From Paenibacillus sp. 32O-W (GTDB lineage Bacteria; Bacillota; Bacilli; Paenibacillales; NBRC-103111), in NCBI RefSeq assembly GCF_007679495.1, contig NZ_VEGP01000043.1:1-45972 (forward strand): a stretch of 45,972 nt of DNA, in the 5' to 3' direction. Numbering within the stretch: the first letter of the stretch is position 1; every line of letters starts with the position of its first letter. The notes below the pieces were generated by a model. It searched no databases. It saw only the letters and a list, made by a program, of their open reading frames with translations, and was not told the DNA's origin. The translations under genes were made by a program, and so were the position numbers. This document shows positions 24,396 to 33,167 of the stretch, one piece after another.

Positions 24396-24474
24396 TCTAT
24401 CGTTATACGAGTGCGAGGATTGTGAAATTGATCGGACCGGACAAGCTGAAGTAGTTTTCAACGTCGCACCCTGT
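24396..24474 (+). CRISPR. Isolated CRISPR-like half repeat, spacer-sized gap, half repeat
   Basis: TACGAGTGCG-A-GGATTG-TG-AAAT (24406-24428) matches the 3' half of the type I-C repeat of the array at 35239 (16 of 17 bases, then a 2-base insertion before AAAT). After 34 bases (24429-24462), exactly spacer length, GTCGCACCCTGT (24463-24474) matches the repeat's first 12 bases with one change. Both halves are in the same orientation as the array. Upstream, CATTCTAT (24394-24401) may be a trace of the missing 5' half. Either an array relic or a crRNA-like regulatory RNA. Confidence 0.55.
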
Positions 24475-24668
24475 TGTTCTGACATCATATATTTGTAATC
24501 GCGGGTTGATCAGGGGGAACGATGGGGCGTTTCTTCAAGAAAAACAGTCATAAGTGCGCTGTTTCCGGTTATCCTCAGAGGATGCTTGACCTCCTGGTTC
24601 TGTGTATAATGAAACCATTGAAAGAAATGGACGAAGATTATGCATGAAACCGAACAGGGGGACTGTGA
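24475..24668. other. Upstream region of the M24 peptidase gene
   Basis: No gene is present. TATAAT at 24605-24610 is a good -10 box, but the nearest -35-like TTGACC (24586-24591) is only 13 bases away, so the promoter call is weak. A GGGGGA site precedes ATG 24669. Confidence 0.4.
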
Positions 24669-25862
24669 ATGGATGTGTTTATGACCCGTCGCGAGAAGCT
24701 TATGAGTAGGATGAGAGCTCAGCAGATCGACGGTTTTTTGGTGACGCAGAATGTGGATATCTACTACTTTACCGGAACGATGCAGACCGGGTTCTTGTTT
24801 ATACCGTCAGAAGGAAATCCCGTGTTTTATGTCCGCAGGAGCTTGACCCGTGCGCAGTCGGAATCCGGTGTCGAGGTCGAGGAGCTCGGGTCTCTGCGCA
24901 GCTTGGGAGAGCGGTTAAAGGCCCGCTATCCCTCATTGTTCTCGAATGAAGGAAAAGCTGTAATCGCGACCGAATTCGATGTGCTTCCCGTCCAATTATT
25001 TCATAGGCTTCAAGCGGCTATCCCTATGGTGGAATGGAAGGACGGAACGATGCTGGTGCGGGAAATCCGCATGATCAAGGGGCCGGAGGAAATCGAGGCG
25101 ATCCGGAGAGCGGCTGTCGTGACCGATCTTGCCTTCGAGAAGGCGGCCGCGTCTGCTAGGATCGGAATGAGGGATGTCGAGCTAATGACGGTGATCGAGG
25201 CGACGATGCGTGAGCACGGTCATATGGGGCTTATGAGAATGCGAGGCTATAATCAGGAGATTATTACGGGAATGGTGGGCTCGGGCAGAGCCATGGCCAT
25301 TCCGACATATTTTGACGGACCGGCGGGAGGAGAAGGTCTGGGCCCTGCAAGCCCGCAGAGCTCGGGGAACAAAACGATAGGACCGAATGAGCCTATCCTC
25401 GTGGACATTGGCTGCTGCATAGACGGTTACGTCTTTGACCAGACGAGAACGATGGTCATCGGCGAATTGGAAGAAGAGCTGGACAGAGCTTACCGGGTGG
25501 CGGAGCATATTTTACGACGCACGGAGGAGAAGCTGGTCCCCGGCACCTCCTGCGAGCAATTGTATATTCAATCCCTGGAGCTCGCCGAGCAGGCCGGCTT
25601 GAGCGAGCACTATATGGGCTTCAGACAGGATCAGGTGAAATTTCTCGGGCACGGGATCGGCTTGGAGGTAGATGAACTGCCGGTGCTGGCGCGAGGATTC
25701 CGTCTCCCGCTGGAGCCCGGAATGGTGATAGCGATCGAGCCCAAGTTCACGTTCCCCGAGCGCGGAGTCGTCGGGATAGAGAATACTTATCTGATTACCG
25801 ATGACGGATTCGAGAAGCTGTCTGTTTCGCGCGAAGGGCTTATCCGCTTGGGCGGAAGATGA
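24669..25862 (+). CDS. M24-family Xaa-Pro peptidase (aminopeptidase P/prolidase-like)
   Basis: This 397-residue cytosolic metallopeptidase has an N-terminal creatinase-like domain (about 1-145; MTRREKLMSRMRAQQIDGFL, VDIYYFTG) and a C-terminal pita-bread domain. Metal ligands are seen in VDIGCCIDGYVFDQTRTM (two Asp), LGHGIG (His), IAIEPKF (Glu) and VGIENTYLIT (Glu). Members cut dipeptides or N-terminal residues before proline. Whether it is a dipeptidase or aminopeptidase cannot be told. It stands alone between the Tad operon and a terminator. Confidence 0.9.
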   Translation: MDVFMTRREKLMSRMRAQQIDGFLVTQNVDIYYFTGTMQTGFLFIPSEGNPVFYVRRSLTRAQSESGVEVEELGSLRSLGERLKARYPSLFSNEGKAVIATEFDVLPVQLFHRLQAAIPMVEWKDGTMLVREIRMIKGPEEIEAIRRAAVVTDLAFEKAAASARIGMRDVELMTVIEATMREHGHMGLMRMRGYNQEIITGMVGSGRAMAIPTYFDGPAGGEGLGPASPQSSGNKTIGPNEPILVDIGCCIDGYVFDQTRTMVIGELEEELDRAYRVAEHILRRTEEKLVPGTSCEQLYIQSLELAEQAGLSEHYMGFRQDQVKFLGHGIGLEVDELPVLARGFRLPLEPGMVIAIEPKFTFPERGVVGIENTYLITDDGFEKLSVSREGLIRLGGR

Positions 25863-25877
25863 TGCGCTCCATTTACT

Positions 25878-25914
25878 AACCGATCAGGAACCGCCTGGTT
25901 GGTTTTTCTTTTTT
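25878..25914 (+). terminator. Rho-independent terminator after the M24 peptidase
   Basis: Arms 25878-25888 and 25894-25904 form an 11-bp stem with two G-T pairs and a T-rich tail. Confidence 0.75.
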
Positions 25915-26328
25915 GATCAATAGGGTTTCCGAATGCGACCGCTTCTCAGCAACATATAGTTGACCACCGTCATGGGTCGTCAAACACCGCGCACTGGGAG
26001 TCTCGTGCAGTGCGAAACGCTCCGGCAGATTTTTTTTCGTTCGGAATGAACTTTGGCTTCTAGCTGTTCGTACTATTGGATGAACCGGATGATTTGGCCC
26101 ATGGGTCGAAAATCAGCGGTTTTGGAGAATGAAGGGAATGGACAGCTATACCTGCCGTATGGGCCGAACTTTCCATCATAGCTGAATGCGGCAAAAAAGA
26201 AGCGAAGCTTTGTCACAGGTTTCTCGACGGGCACTCGAAGCTTCGCAAGATGAAAATGTGTAAAAATAACCACAATAACAGTAAGAAAACCAGATTGATC
26301 GCAGAAGAAGCCGAATGGAGGGTAAGGA
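25915..26328. other. Intergenic region with a minus-strand terminator-like hairpin
   Basis: No gene is convincing. GCGAAGCTT (26202-26210) and AAGCTTCGC (26238-26246) form a 9-bp inverted repeat. Read on the minus strand it is followed by TTCTTTTTT, as in a terminator. No minus-strand gene to its right is evident, so it may end a short antisense or regulatory transcript or be chance. Confidence 0.4.
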
Positions 26329-26859
26329 TTGTCTGAGGAGCGGGAGCAGATCCGGAAAGCTCAGGCGGGAGACAGCCATGCGCTCGCTATTCTCCTCCAG
26401 AGCCATTATTCCATGGTGGTACGCTATTTAATCAAAGTGACCATGGAGCCTCATATAGCTGAGGATATAGCGCAGGATACGATGATGAAAGCAATGGAGA
26501 AAATTAAGCTGTACAATGGGCAATCCAGCTTCTCTTCCTGGCTTATGACTATAGCTACCCGGCTATATATTGACATGCTGCGCCGGAAGAAGCGGGAGAA
26601 GCTGTGGCTGGATCAGGAAGCGGCCCTGCGCAAAATCAAGTGGCATATGGCCCGGCAAGGGGAGGATTGGCCGGAAGTGCTGGATGCCGTCCATAGTTTG
26701 CCTTATGAATATCGGATTCCGATTATTCTTAAGCATTATTACGGCTATGCCTACGATGAAATTGCCCGAATGATGTCCATTCCTGCGGGAACCGTGAAAT
26801 CCCGGGTGTTCCATGGTTTAAAAACGCTGAGGAAGGAGTTGAACGCAGATGAAGAGTAA
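26329..26859 (+). CDS. sigY: ECF RNA polymerase sigma factor, SigY type
   Basis: The 176-residue protein starts at TTG 26329, six bases after GGAGGG. Sigma region 2 includes AEDIAQDTMMKAMEKI and SSFSSWLMTIATRLYIDMLRRKK. Region 4 is PYEYRIPIILKHYYGYAYDEIA with recognition helix SIPAGTVKSRVFHGLKTLRKEL. The SigY call rests on the two downstream genes, which resemble yxlC and yxlD, the negative regulators of SigY in B. subtilis. The gene overlaps yxlC by 11 bases, so sigma factor and regulator are made in step. The yxlE-G genes of B. subtilis are not adjacent here. The regulon is unknown. Confidence 0.85.
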   Translation: MSEEREQIRKAQAGDSHALAILLQSHYSMVVRYLIKVTMEPHIAEDIAQDTMMKAMEKIKLYNGQSSFSSWLMTIATRLYIDMLRRKKREKLWLDQEAALRKIKWHMARQGEDWPEVLDAVHSLPYEYRIPIILKHYYGYAYDEIARMMSIPAGTVKSRVFHGLKTLRKELNADEE

Positions 26860-27220
26860 ACCGACAGACAGCCGCTTGTCCGGCTCCGAGAAGGCTCTTG
26901 AGAATGAGGTTAATGAAATAGATAGCGAGATGGTCAAGGAATTGCGGGAGGGTCTGGATAAGCTTGAACAGTCGGTCCCGGTATTTTCCCCCAACCTTCA
27001 TTGGTTTGAGGAACAGATCCTGCAGCATCGCAAGCAGTTGAGAAAGAAGCTGGTTCGTGATCTGCTGTTGTTCTTTACCATCGCCGCTATTGTTCTGAGC
27101 CTGACCGTCGCATCTATGCTGAACATCCCTTCCGTTTACATGGTCTTTCAAATATTCGCCTGTGTGTTAGTCCCGGCTGCACTATGGTGGATCCAACGAA
27201 GAAGGAAGGTGGGCGCATGA
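26849..27220 (+). CDS. yxlC: YxlC-family protein, putative SigY regulator
   Basis: This 123-residue membrane protein has a charged cytoplasmic N-terminal half (EKALENEVNEIDSEMVKELREGLDKLEQ, mostly helical) and two helices (about 70-90 and 95-113), ending in basic RRRKV. In B. subtilis YxlC with YxlD limits SigY activity. The soluble half would bind the sigma factor. It overlaps sigY by 11 bases at its start and yxlD by 4 bases (ATGA) at its end. Confidence 0.75.
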   Translation: MKSKPTDSRLSGSEKALENEVNEIDSEMVKELREGLDKLEQSVPVFSPNLHWFEEQILQHRKQLRKKLVRDLLLFFTIAAIVLSLTVASMLNIPSVYMVFQIFACVLVPAALWWIQRRRKVGA

Positions 27221-27435
27221 AGCCGCAATTTACGGAAGTGTCCCCCTATATCTTTCTTCTCCTTATCCCGCTTCTGCTGGTACAGAGCACATGGCTCTTT
27301 CTGGATGCAAGGAAGAGGGAATGCTACCCATGGTTCTGGGGGATATGGGGGCTGACGACCATTCCTTTACCCGGTATACTATATCTGTTTCTTGTGGTTA
27401 AAATTTTCCGCAGAAGAAAGGAAGATAAGCGGTAA
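27217..27435 (+). CDS. yxlD: YxlD-like SigY anti-sigma component
   Basis: The 72-residue protein starts at ATG 27217, which overlaps the yxlC stop (ATGA). There are two helices, about 10-27 and 42-61, joined by LDARKRECYPWFWGIWG. That loop, with a basic-acidic turn and Trp-rich entry to helix 2, is typical of the PLDc_N/YxlD family. The C-terminus is highly basic (RRRKEDKR). Its job is inferred from B. subtilis, where YxlD is the main component restraining SigY. Confidence 0.72.
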   Translation: MKPQFTEVSPYIFLLLIPLLLVQSTWLFLDARKRECYPWFWGIWGLTTIPLPGILYLFLVVKIFRRRKEDKR

Positions 27436-27787
27436 AAAGATCGGCGCGCCGTCGCTTCATGTCGGGAGTTCTGATCCCATGTGGCCAATGGTGTTATAGG
27501 CTTATTCGGCTCCGTCATGATATATGGTGCATATGCTGTTTTTTGCGAAGGAAATCGGCTGCCCCTGCAGAAAATATGTCGATGTTCGGGTTTCTCTATA
27601 CGAACACGGTCTAATTTGCCGAATAATAGATTATAATAAGAAGAAAAGGATGAGGTGGGGAACAGGATACGCGAATTTCCATTGGACACCGTAATCTTTT
27701 TTTAGTAGGATAGAGTCCATAATCTATTATTTATGGAAACAGGCCACGCTTTCAGACACGGCCGCTAGGGGCAAGGGGGGAGAACAA
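27436..27787. other. Intergenic region upstream of the IDEAL-domain gene
   Basis: About 350 bases carry no visible gene. TATAAT occurs at 27632-27637 with no proper -35, and AAGGGGGGAG precedes ATG 27788. Confidence 0.4.
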
Positions 27788-28165
27788 ATGCTTCGATTGG
27801 GTCAAAGAATATGTATAGTGGACGATCAACTCGAGCAGAATTTGCCGATAGGAGAATATGGATATATAATCGCTTATGACCGTAATGCGGATAATATCTT
27901 CGATTATGTCATACGGGTTCCGAAAGTGAACAAACATTATTTCGTTCCGGCTGCGGATATTGAACTGGAGGAAGTTCTGATTCAGCAGGAGGCGGATCGG
28001 ATAGAGAGAGAAGCTCTGATCGACTTCGCTTTGGCTACGAAGAACGAGGAACTGTTCCGCCGGGTCCTGAACGGAGAGGATCTGGAGCTGGAGACGGAGA
28101 GCGATAAGGAAGTATTGTCCCGGGAGGATTTTATCAAGCAAATCAACCTGAGGGCCTGGATTTAA
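27788..28165 (+). CDS. Conserved hypothetical protein with IDEAL-like C-terminal motif
   Basis: The 125-residue soluble protein has residues 1 to about 60 as a small beta-rich domain (GQRICIVDDQLEQNLPIGEYGYII and VPKVNKHYFVPAADI). Residues about 72-93, REALIDFALATKNEELFRRVL, resemble the IDEAL domain found in small Bacillales proteins. The tail is acidic. It lies 250 bases upstream of gatC with a terminator-like hairpin between, so it is probably a separate unit. The IDEAL call is by motif and no function follows from it. Confidence 0.7.
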   Translation: MLRLGQRICIVDDQLEQNLPIGEYGYIIAYDRNADNIFDYVIRVPKVNKHYFVPAADIELEEVLIQQEADRIEREALIDFALATKNEELFRRVLNGEDLELETESDKEVLSREDFIKQINLRAWI

Positions 28166-28248
28166 TCTCGTCGGCCGCATCGGACACGACATTTTTCCGG
28201 GACGGCAAGAGCTGCGTATATTAACGGGAATGCCCGATCTTTCTTGTA

Positions 28249-28304
28249 GAAAGGCATGTTTCTGAAGAAGACGTTAACCGCTCTTTGGAAGGATGCCTTT
28301 TTTT
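28249..28304 (+). terminator. Terminator-like hairpin between the IDEAL-domain gene and gatC
   Basis: AAAGGCAT (28250-28257) pairs with ATGCCTTT (28293-28300), followed by further T residues to 28304. The large loop has internal pairing. Confidence 0.6.
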
Positions 28305-28416
28305 GCCGTGCCGCTCTCCCCTTCCCTTGGAACGACGGACAAGCTGATGATTGAGTTAGAAAAACAACTGAGATATAATAAAAAGAATGATTGTACCTAG
28401 AAAGGATGTCGTACAG

Positions 28417-28704
28417 ATGAGTATATCCATGCAGGATGTTGAGCATGTTGCCAAACTGGCCCGCCTCGATCTGACGGAGGAGGAGAAGCAGACCTTTACC
28501 GGTCAGCTTAACGCCATTTTGAAATATGCGGAGCAATTGAACTCGATTGATACCGATGGAGTCGAGCCGACCAGCCATGTCGTTCCGATGTCCAACGTTA
28601 TGCGGGAAGATGAGGTTCGCCCGTCCCTTCCGCTCGATAAAGTGTTCCTTAATGCGCCGGATGAAGAAGAAGGACAGTTTAAAGTTCCTGCCATTCTGGA
28701 ATAG
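28417..28704 (+). CDS. gatC: Asp-tRNA(Asn)/Glu-tRNA(Gln) amidotransferase subunit C
   Basis: This 95-residue subunit wraps around GatA and stabilises the complex. Typical GatC features: [20 protein letters not shown] at the N-terminus, [26 protein letters not shown] in the middle, and the C-terminal [11 protein letters not shown] 28417 is chosen over the upstream in-frame ATG 28387, as AGAAAGGA precedes it and the family N-terminus starts there. It is first of the gatCAB set. The 248 bases before gatA are unusually long for this operon. Confidence 0.95.
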   Translation: MSISMQDVEHVAKLARLDLTEEEKQTFTGQLNAILKYAEQLNSIDTDGVEPTSHVVPMSNVMREDEVRPSLPLDKVFLNAPDEEEGQFKVPAILE

Positions 28705-28952
28705 CCGCTTGAAGTCAGGCGAAATTAATGAACGCAAGTACAAATATACAAACTGGAAAGCGGCAGTGGTCTACAAGCTTTCGTGAGAAATCCGGCTTTC
28801 GGAAGCATAGGCTGTTATCCCGGATTTCAACCTGAGAATGATTGGTGAAATCGGAGGATAAGAGCGTGTCGATTGTCCTAATTCGGCGCGAAGTGCTCGG
28901 GTATATCACCGCACCTCCAGTCATTGCCCAATTTTGAAAGGAGGACACGGAG

Positions 28953-30410
28953 TTGTCTTTGATGGATCGCTCTTTAAAAGAAATACATAAAGGACTGGCC
29001 GGCAAGGAATTTAGCGTGACCGAGCTGGTTGAACAGTCGCTTCGCCGTATTGGAGAAGTAGACGGGAAGATTCAAGCCTTTTTGCAGGTGGATGAGGATA
29101 ATGCGAAGCGGGTTGCCCGCGAGCTGGACGAGCAGTTAGCTTCGGGAGGGGAGCAGGGGCTGCTGTTCGGACTTCCTGCGGGAATCAAGGATAATATGCT
29201 TACGGAAGGGTCCCTCACTACATGTGCGAGCAAGTTCCTCTCCAATTATAAGGCGATTTATGATGCGACGGCAGTGCAGAAGCTGAAGCAAGCGCAGGCT
29301 GTTCTGATGGGTAAATTGAATCTCGATGAATTCGCTATGGGAGGCTCCAACGAGAACTCCGCTTTCCATCCGACTTATAACCCCTGGAATACGGAATATG
29401 TTCCTGGCGGTTCCAGCGGTGGATCGGCTGCGGCCGTAGCGGCCAGAGAGGTTTATTTCTCCCTGGGATCGGATACGGGAGGTTCGATTCGCCAACCGGC
29501 TTCTTTCTGCGGAATTGTAGGGCTGAAGCCGACCTATGGGCTGGTGTCCCGGTTTGGTCTCGTCGCATTCGCTTCTTCGCTTGACCAGATTGGTCCGATG
29601 ACGAAGAACGTGGAAGACGCAGCTTATGTTCTGCAGGCGATTGCCGGGCATGACCCGATGGATTCCACCTCTGCGAACGTCTCTATTCCGGATTATTCCA
29701 GCGCACTTACCGGGGATGTCAAAGGGCTTAAAATCGGTGTGCCTAAAGAATATATCGGAGAAGGAGTGGCTCCGGAGGTAAGAGAAGCCGTATTGGCCGC
29801 TCTTAAAGTGCTGGAAGCCCAAGGGGCCGTATGGGAAGAGGTTTCCCTGCCTCATACCGAATATGCGGTGGCGGCTTATTATTTGATTTCTTCTTCGGAG
29901 GCATCTTCGAACCTGGCCCGGTTTGACGGAGTACGTTACGGCAAGAGATCGGAAAATGCGGAGAATCTGCTGGATCTCTACCATCTCTCGCGCAGCGAGG
30001 GCTTCGGACCGGAGGTCAAACGGAGAATCGTGATCGGAACCTATGCATTAAGCTCCGGTTATTATGATGCTTACTATGTCAAAGCGCAGAAGGTGCGGAC
30101 GCTGATCAAGCAGGATTTTGACAACGTGTTTGCCAAATATGACGTCATTGTCGGACCTACCGTTCCTACGCCTGCTTTCAAAATAGGCAGCCAGGTCGAT
30201 GATCCGCTGACGATGTATTTGAACGATATTTTAACAGTGCCGGTCAACCTGGCAGGAATTCCCGCGATAAGCGTTCCTTGCGGTCTGGTGGACGGTATGC
30301 CGGTAGGACTGCAAATTATCGGCAAAGCATTGGACGAGTCTACGGTGCTGCGTGTCGCTCACGCGTTCGAGCAGAACACCGAATTCCATAAGCTGCGTCC
30401 GCAATTGTAG
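28953..30410 (+). CDS. gatA: Asp-tRNA(Asn)/Glu-tRNA(Gln) amidotransferase subunit A
   Basis: This 485-residue amidase-signature enzyme releases ammonia from glutamine and passes it to GatB. The catalytic triad is complete and at the usual positions: K79 in GIKDN, cis-S154 in PGGSSGGS and nucleophile S178 in [12 protein letters not shown] 28953 is the start because AAGGAGGA lies 8 bases upstream. The in-frame ATG 28962 is 17 bases from that site. The gene is followed by gatB after 15 bases. Organisms with GatCAB lack one or both of GlnRS and AsnRS, or use it for Gln-tRNA synthesis as Bacilli do. Confidence 0.97.
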   Translation: MSLMDRSLKEIHKGLAGKEFSVTELVEQSLRRIGEVDGKIQAFLQVDEDNAKRVARELDEQLASGGEQGLLFGLPAGIKDNMLTEGSLTTCASKFLSNYKAIYDATAVQKLKQAQAVLMGKLNLDEFAMGGSNENSAFHPTYNPWNTEYVPGGSSGGSAAAVAAREVYFSLGSDTGGSIRQPASFCGIVGLKPTYGLVSRFGLVAFASSLDQIGPMTKNVEDAAYVLQAIAGHDPMDSTSANVSIPDYSSALTGDVKGLKIGVPKEYIGEGVAPEVREAVLAALKVLEAQGAVWEEVSLPHTEYAVAAYYLISSSEASSNLARFDGVRYGKRSENAENLLDLYHLSRSEGFGPEVKRRIVIGTYALSSGYYDAYYVKAQKVRTLIKQDFDNVFAKYDVIVGPTVPTPAFKIGSQVDDPLTMYLNDILTVPVNLAGIPAISVPCGLVDGMPVGLQIIGKALDESTVLRVAHAFEQNTEFHKLRPQL

Positions 30411-30425
30411 GAAGGAGCGAAACTG

Positions 30426-31871
30426 ATGACTACCACAGCAAAAAAATACGAAACCGTGATCGGGCTGGAAGTTCACGTTGAGCTTCATACGAAATCGAAA
30501 ATATTTTGCGGCTGCTCGACATCGTTCGGAGCTCCGCCCAATTCCCAGACATGTCCGATTTGTCTCGGGCATCCCGGTGTGCTGCCGGTATTGAATAAGC
30601 AAGCGGTGGAATACGCGATGAAAGCGGCCATGGCCTTGAACTGCCAGGTGGCGACCGATACGAAATTCGACCGTAAAAACTATTTCTATCCCGATTCGCC
30701 GAAGGCTTACCAAATCTCCCAGTATGATAAACCGATTGGGGAGCATGGCTGGATCGAGATTGAGGTGAACGGGGAGACGAAGCGGATCGGCATCAACCGC
30801 CTGCATCTCGAGGAGGACGCGGGCAAGCTGCAGCACGTAGACGGAGGCTATGCCTCCCTGGTTGATTTCAACCGTGTAGGGACGCCTCTGATCGAAATTG
30901 TTTCCGAACCGGATATTCGTACGCCGGAAGAAGCCAGAGCTTATCTGGAGAAGCTTAAGGCGATCATGCAATATTGTGAAGTGTCCGATGTCAAGATGGA
31001 AGAGGGCTCGCTTCGCTGCGACGCCAACATCAGCATCCGTCCATACGGTCAGGAGAAGTTCGGAACGAAAGCCGAGCTTAAGAATATGAACTCTTTCCGC
31101 GGGGTTCAGAGAGGACTCGAATACGAGGAAATCCGCCAAGCGGAAGTGCTCGACCGGGGAGAGAAAGTGGTTCAGGAGACGCGCAGATGGGACGAGGCGC
31201 AGGGGAAAACCATCTCCATGCGGAGCAAGGAAGAGGCACATGATTACCGCTATTTCCCGGATCCGGACCTGGTTATGCTGCATATTGATGACGAATGGAA
31301 AACCCGAGTCCGCAATTCGATTCCGGAGCTTCCCGATGCGCGGAAGGCCAGATATACGAGCGAATATGGACTGCCTAGCTATGATGCCGAGGTTCTGACC
31401 TCGTCCAAGGAGCTGGCTGACTTCTTCGAAGAAAGCCTTGGGTATACGAAGGATGCCAAAGCCGTTTCCAACTGGATGATGGGTGAACTGCTCGGGTATT
31501 TGAACGCCAACAATCTGGAACTGTCCGATGTTAAGATTACCGGCAAAGGCTTGGGCGAGATGATAGGCTTGATCGAGAAAGGCACGATCAGCAGCAAGAT
31601 TGCCAAGACCGTCTTCAAAGAAATGATCGAGACCGGCAAGGAGCCCGGGCAGATCGTCGAGGAGAAAGGGCTCGTTCAGATCAGCGACGAAGGGGCCATC
31701 AAGGCGATCGTCGATAAAGTGGTCGACAGCAATCCTCAGTCTGTGGCTGACTTCAAGGCCGGCAAGGACCGGGCCGTCGGCTTCCTCGTAGGTCAAGTTA
31801 TGAAGGAAACCAAGGGCAAGGCTAACCCGGGAGTGGTCAACAAGCTGATCATGGAACGCCTGCAGCAATAG
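30426..31871 (+). CDS. gatB: Asp-tRNA(Asn)/Glu-tRNA(Gln) amidotransferase subunit B
   Basis: This 481-residue subunit phosphorylates the misacylated tRNA's Glu or Asp side chain and amidates it with ammonia from GatA. The signature [20 protein letters not shown] is followed by the zinc-site cysteines CGCSTSF and CPICLGHPG, then [11 protein letters not shown] and [11 protein letters not shown]. The C-terminal YqeY-like tRNA-binding tail includes [15 protein letters not shown]. Start ATG 30426 follows GGAAGGAG. A GNAT gene follows after 8 bases, suggesting one transcript. Confidence 0.97.
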   Translation: MTTTAKKYETVIGLEVHVELHTKSKIFCGCSTSFGAPPNSQTCPICLGHPGVLPVLNKQAVEYAMKAAMALNCQVATDTKFDRKNYFYPDSPKAYQISQYDKPIGEHGWIEIEVNGETKRIGINRLHLEEDAGKLQHVDGGYASLVDFNRVGTPLIEIVSEPDIRTPEEARAYLEKLKAIMQYCEVSDVKMEEGSLRCDANISIRPYGQEKFGTKAELKNMNSFRGVQRGLEYEEIRQAEVLDRGEKVVQETRRWDEAQGKTISMRSKEEAHDYRYFPDPDLVMLHIDDEWKTRVRNSIPELPDARKARYTSEYGLPSYDAEVLTSSKELADFFEESLGYTKDAKAVSNWMMGELLGYLNANNLELSDVKITGKGLGEMIGLIEKGTISSKIAKTVFKEMIETGKEPGQIVEEKGLVQISDEGAIKAIVDKVVDSNPQSVADFKAGKDRAVGFLVGQVMKETKGKANPGVVNKLIMERLQQ

Positions 31872-31879
31872 ATTAAGAG

Positions 31880-32347
31880 ATGATCGAACGGATTCGATTG
31901 ACCAATAATGAAGAAGCTCTTCGTGTACTTCGGCTTCAGATGGATTCTTATCTGGTCGAAGCGAAGAGGATCGAATACGATGATATTCCGCCGTTGAAGG
32001 ATACCATAGCGTCTTTAATGGAATCCAAGGAGAGGTTCTATGGCTATTTCCCGGAAGGAACGGATGGGGAATTGTCCGGGGCCATAGCCTACGAGAGAGA
32101 GGGCCAAACGGTGACGATCTGCCGTCTGATGGTCCGTTCCGACCGCTTCCGTCAAGGGATAGGCTCTGCCTTGCTGCGATTTATTGAACAGCAGGAGCAG
32201 GAGTGTACAAGCTTCTTCGTTACGGCGGCGGCCAAGAATGAACCGGCCATCCGTCTTTACACCAAGCACGGGTATGTGGAGGAAAGCCGCCGGGAGGTTG
32301 CTCCCGGCCTCGTCCTCTTACGTTTAATGAAGACCGTGCCCCGATAA
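31880..32347 (+). CDS. GNAT-family N-acetyltransferase
   Basis: The 155-residue protein has the acetyl-CoA binding motif A in RLMVRSDRFRQGIGSALLRFIEQQ (R/Q-x-x-G-x-G/A type) and motif B in NEPAIRLYTKHGYVEESRR. The start is 8 bases after the gatB stop with only a weak AAGAG site, so translation probably depends on coupling to gatB. The substrate is unknown. A strong terminator follows, which closes the gatCAB-GNAT transcript. Confidence 0.88.
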   Translation: MIERIRLTNNEEALRVLRLQMDSYLVEAKRIEYDDIPPLKDTIASLMESKERFYGYFPEGTDGELSGAIAYEREGQTVTICRLMVRSDRFRQGIGSALLRFIEQQEQECTSFFVTAAAKNEPAIRLYTKHGYVEESRREVAPGLVLLRLMKTVPR

Positions 32348-32368
32348 ATCCATTTGATAAGCTTTGTC

Positions 32369-32395
32369 AAACAGCCGGTGAAAACCGGCTGTTTT
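32369..32395 (+). terminator. Rho-independent terminator of the gatCAB-GNAT operon
   Basis: A perfect 11-bp stem (32369-32379 with 32384-32394) around a 4-base loop ends in TTTT. Confidence 0.92.
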
Positions 32396-32461
32396 ACCAC
32401 ATAGGGATCTTCAAGTTCTTTACAGCGTTAATACAATGTAAACAAAGATTCCTATTGGCAT

Positions 32462-32526
32462 AAAAAGCTTCTGCTAAAGATGGATTCGACGACTTCTCCG
32501 AGAAGGCTTCAATAGAAGCTTTTTTT
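32462..32526 (+). terminator. Second terminator hairpin, possible small RNA 3' end
   Basis: AAAAAGCTTCT (32462-32472) pairs with AGAAGCTTTTT (32514-32524), and an inner CTTCT/AGAAG hairpin sits at 32493-32505. T residues follow. No gene precedes it since the previous terminator 70 bases upstream. Confidence 0.65.
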
Positions 32527-32595
32527 ATTGGCTCAGCCTAGCTCAACCTAGAAAACAGTGCCTGTTTTCCTATCTCTGCGAGTAGACTCCGGAAA

Positions 32596-32870
32596 AACTA
32601 CCTTGAAAATCCGGCTATTTTCATCATCCGCCGGTGCCGCAGTCAGAGGCATGGGGGGCTAACTGGATTTTATGAAGTTAGATACGCTGAATTAGACGAT
32701 TTATTGCAATCTAACGGGAAAACATACAGCTAGTTCAGACCAAATCTAATCTTTTCCTCCCAATCCCCATTTCTAACTGCAGGTTTTCCATCTAGTTCCG
32801 GTTATCTGGTGATCAAAGCATGAACTAACTGCATAAATTCCATCTAGTCATCATGGAGGCGACGGATCTT
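32596..32870. repeat. Dispersed intergenic repeat cluster, shared with 515-868
   Basis: AACTACCTTGAAAATCCGGC (32596-32615) is followed by TATTTTCATCATC, then GCAGTCAGAGGCATGGGG, in the same order as at 806-868. Three later TAACTGNA-type pieces (to about 32850) match those at 470-760. No gene is seen from 32527 to 33167. Confidence 0.75.
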
Positions 32871-33167
32871 TCAGGAACAGAATATGGTTTTGAGCCGTTT
32901 ATTACTATAAGACTATCTTCTCAAAAGGGGCAACGGCTGTTTTTGCTGAAAAGGAGCGTTATCCGTCTTCATTGTGGGGGCCCGGGAGCGAATCATTTAC
33001 CCGACCCGATCAAGACACTAAATCAACATTGCCTTCATAGGTTTGACAATAAAGATAGAAGATTGTATGGTTGCAGTTAAATGGTCATATGCTAATTTAG
33101 CGACTTAAGGCTGAATCATTACAAATATAAGCGGATTGCAAGTGATTTTGAAGAAAGGGGGGGTATT

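Noticed and set aside
26073-26273. 66-codon minus-strand frame near the hairpin upstream of sigY
   Set aside because: Composition is not protein-like and it runs through the inverted repeat; no start site.
30231-31868. 545-codon minus-strand frame opposite gatA/gatB
   Set aside because: It is a shadow of the strongly coding gatB strand, with His- and Leu-rich composition typical of antisense translation.
32853-33080. 75-codon plus-strand frame upstream of the MgtC-like gene
   Set aside because: No ribosome site, overlaps the end of the dispersed repeat field, and no recognisable protein features.
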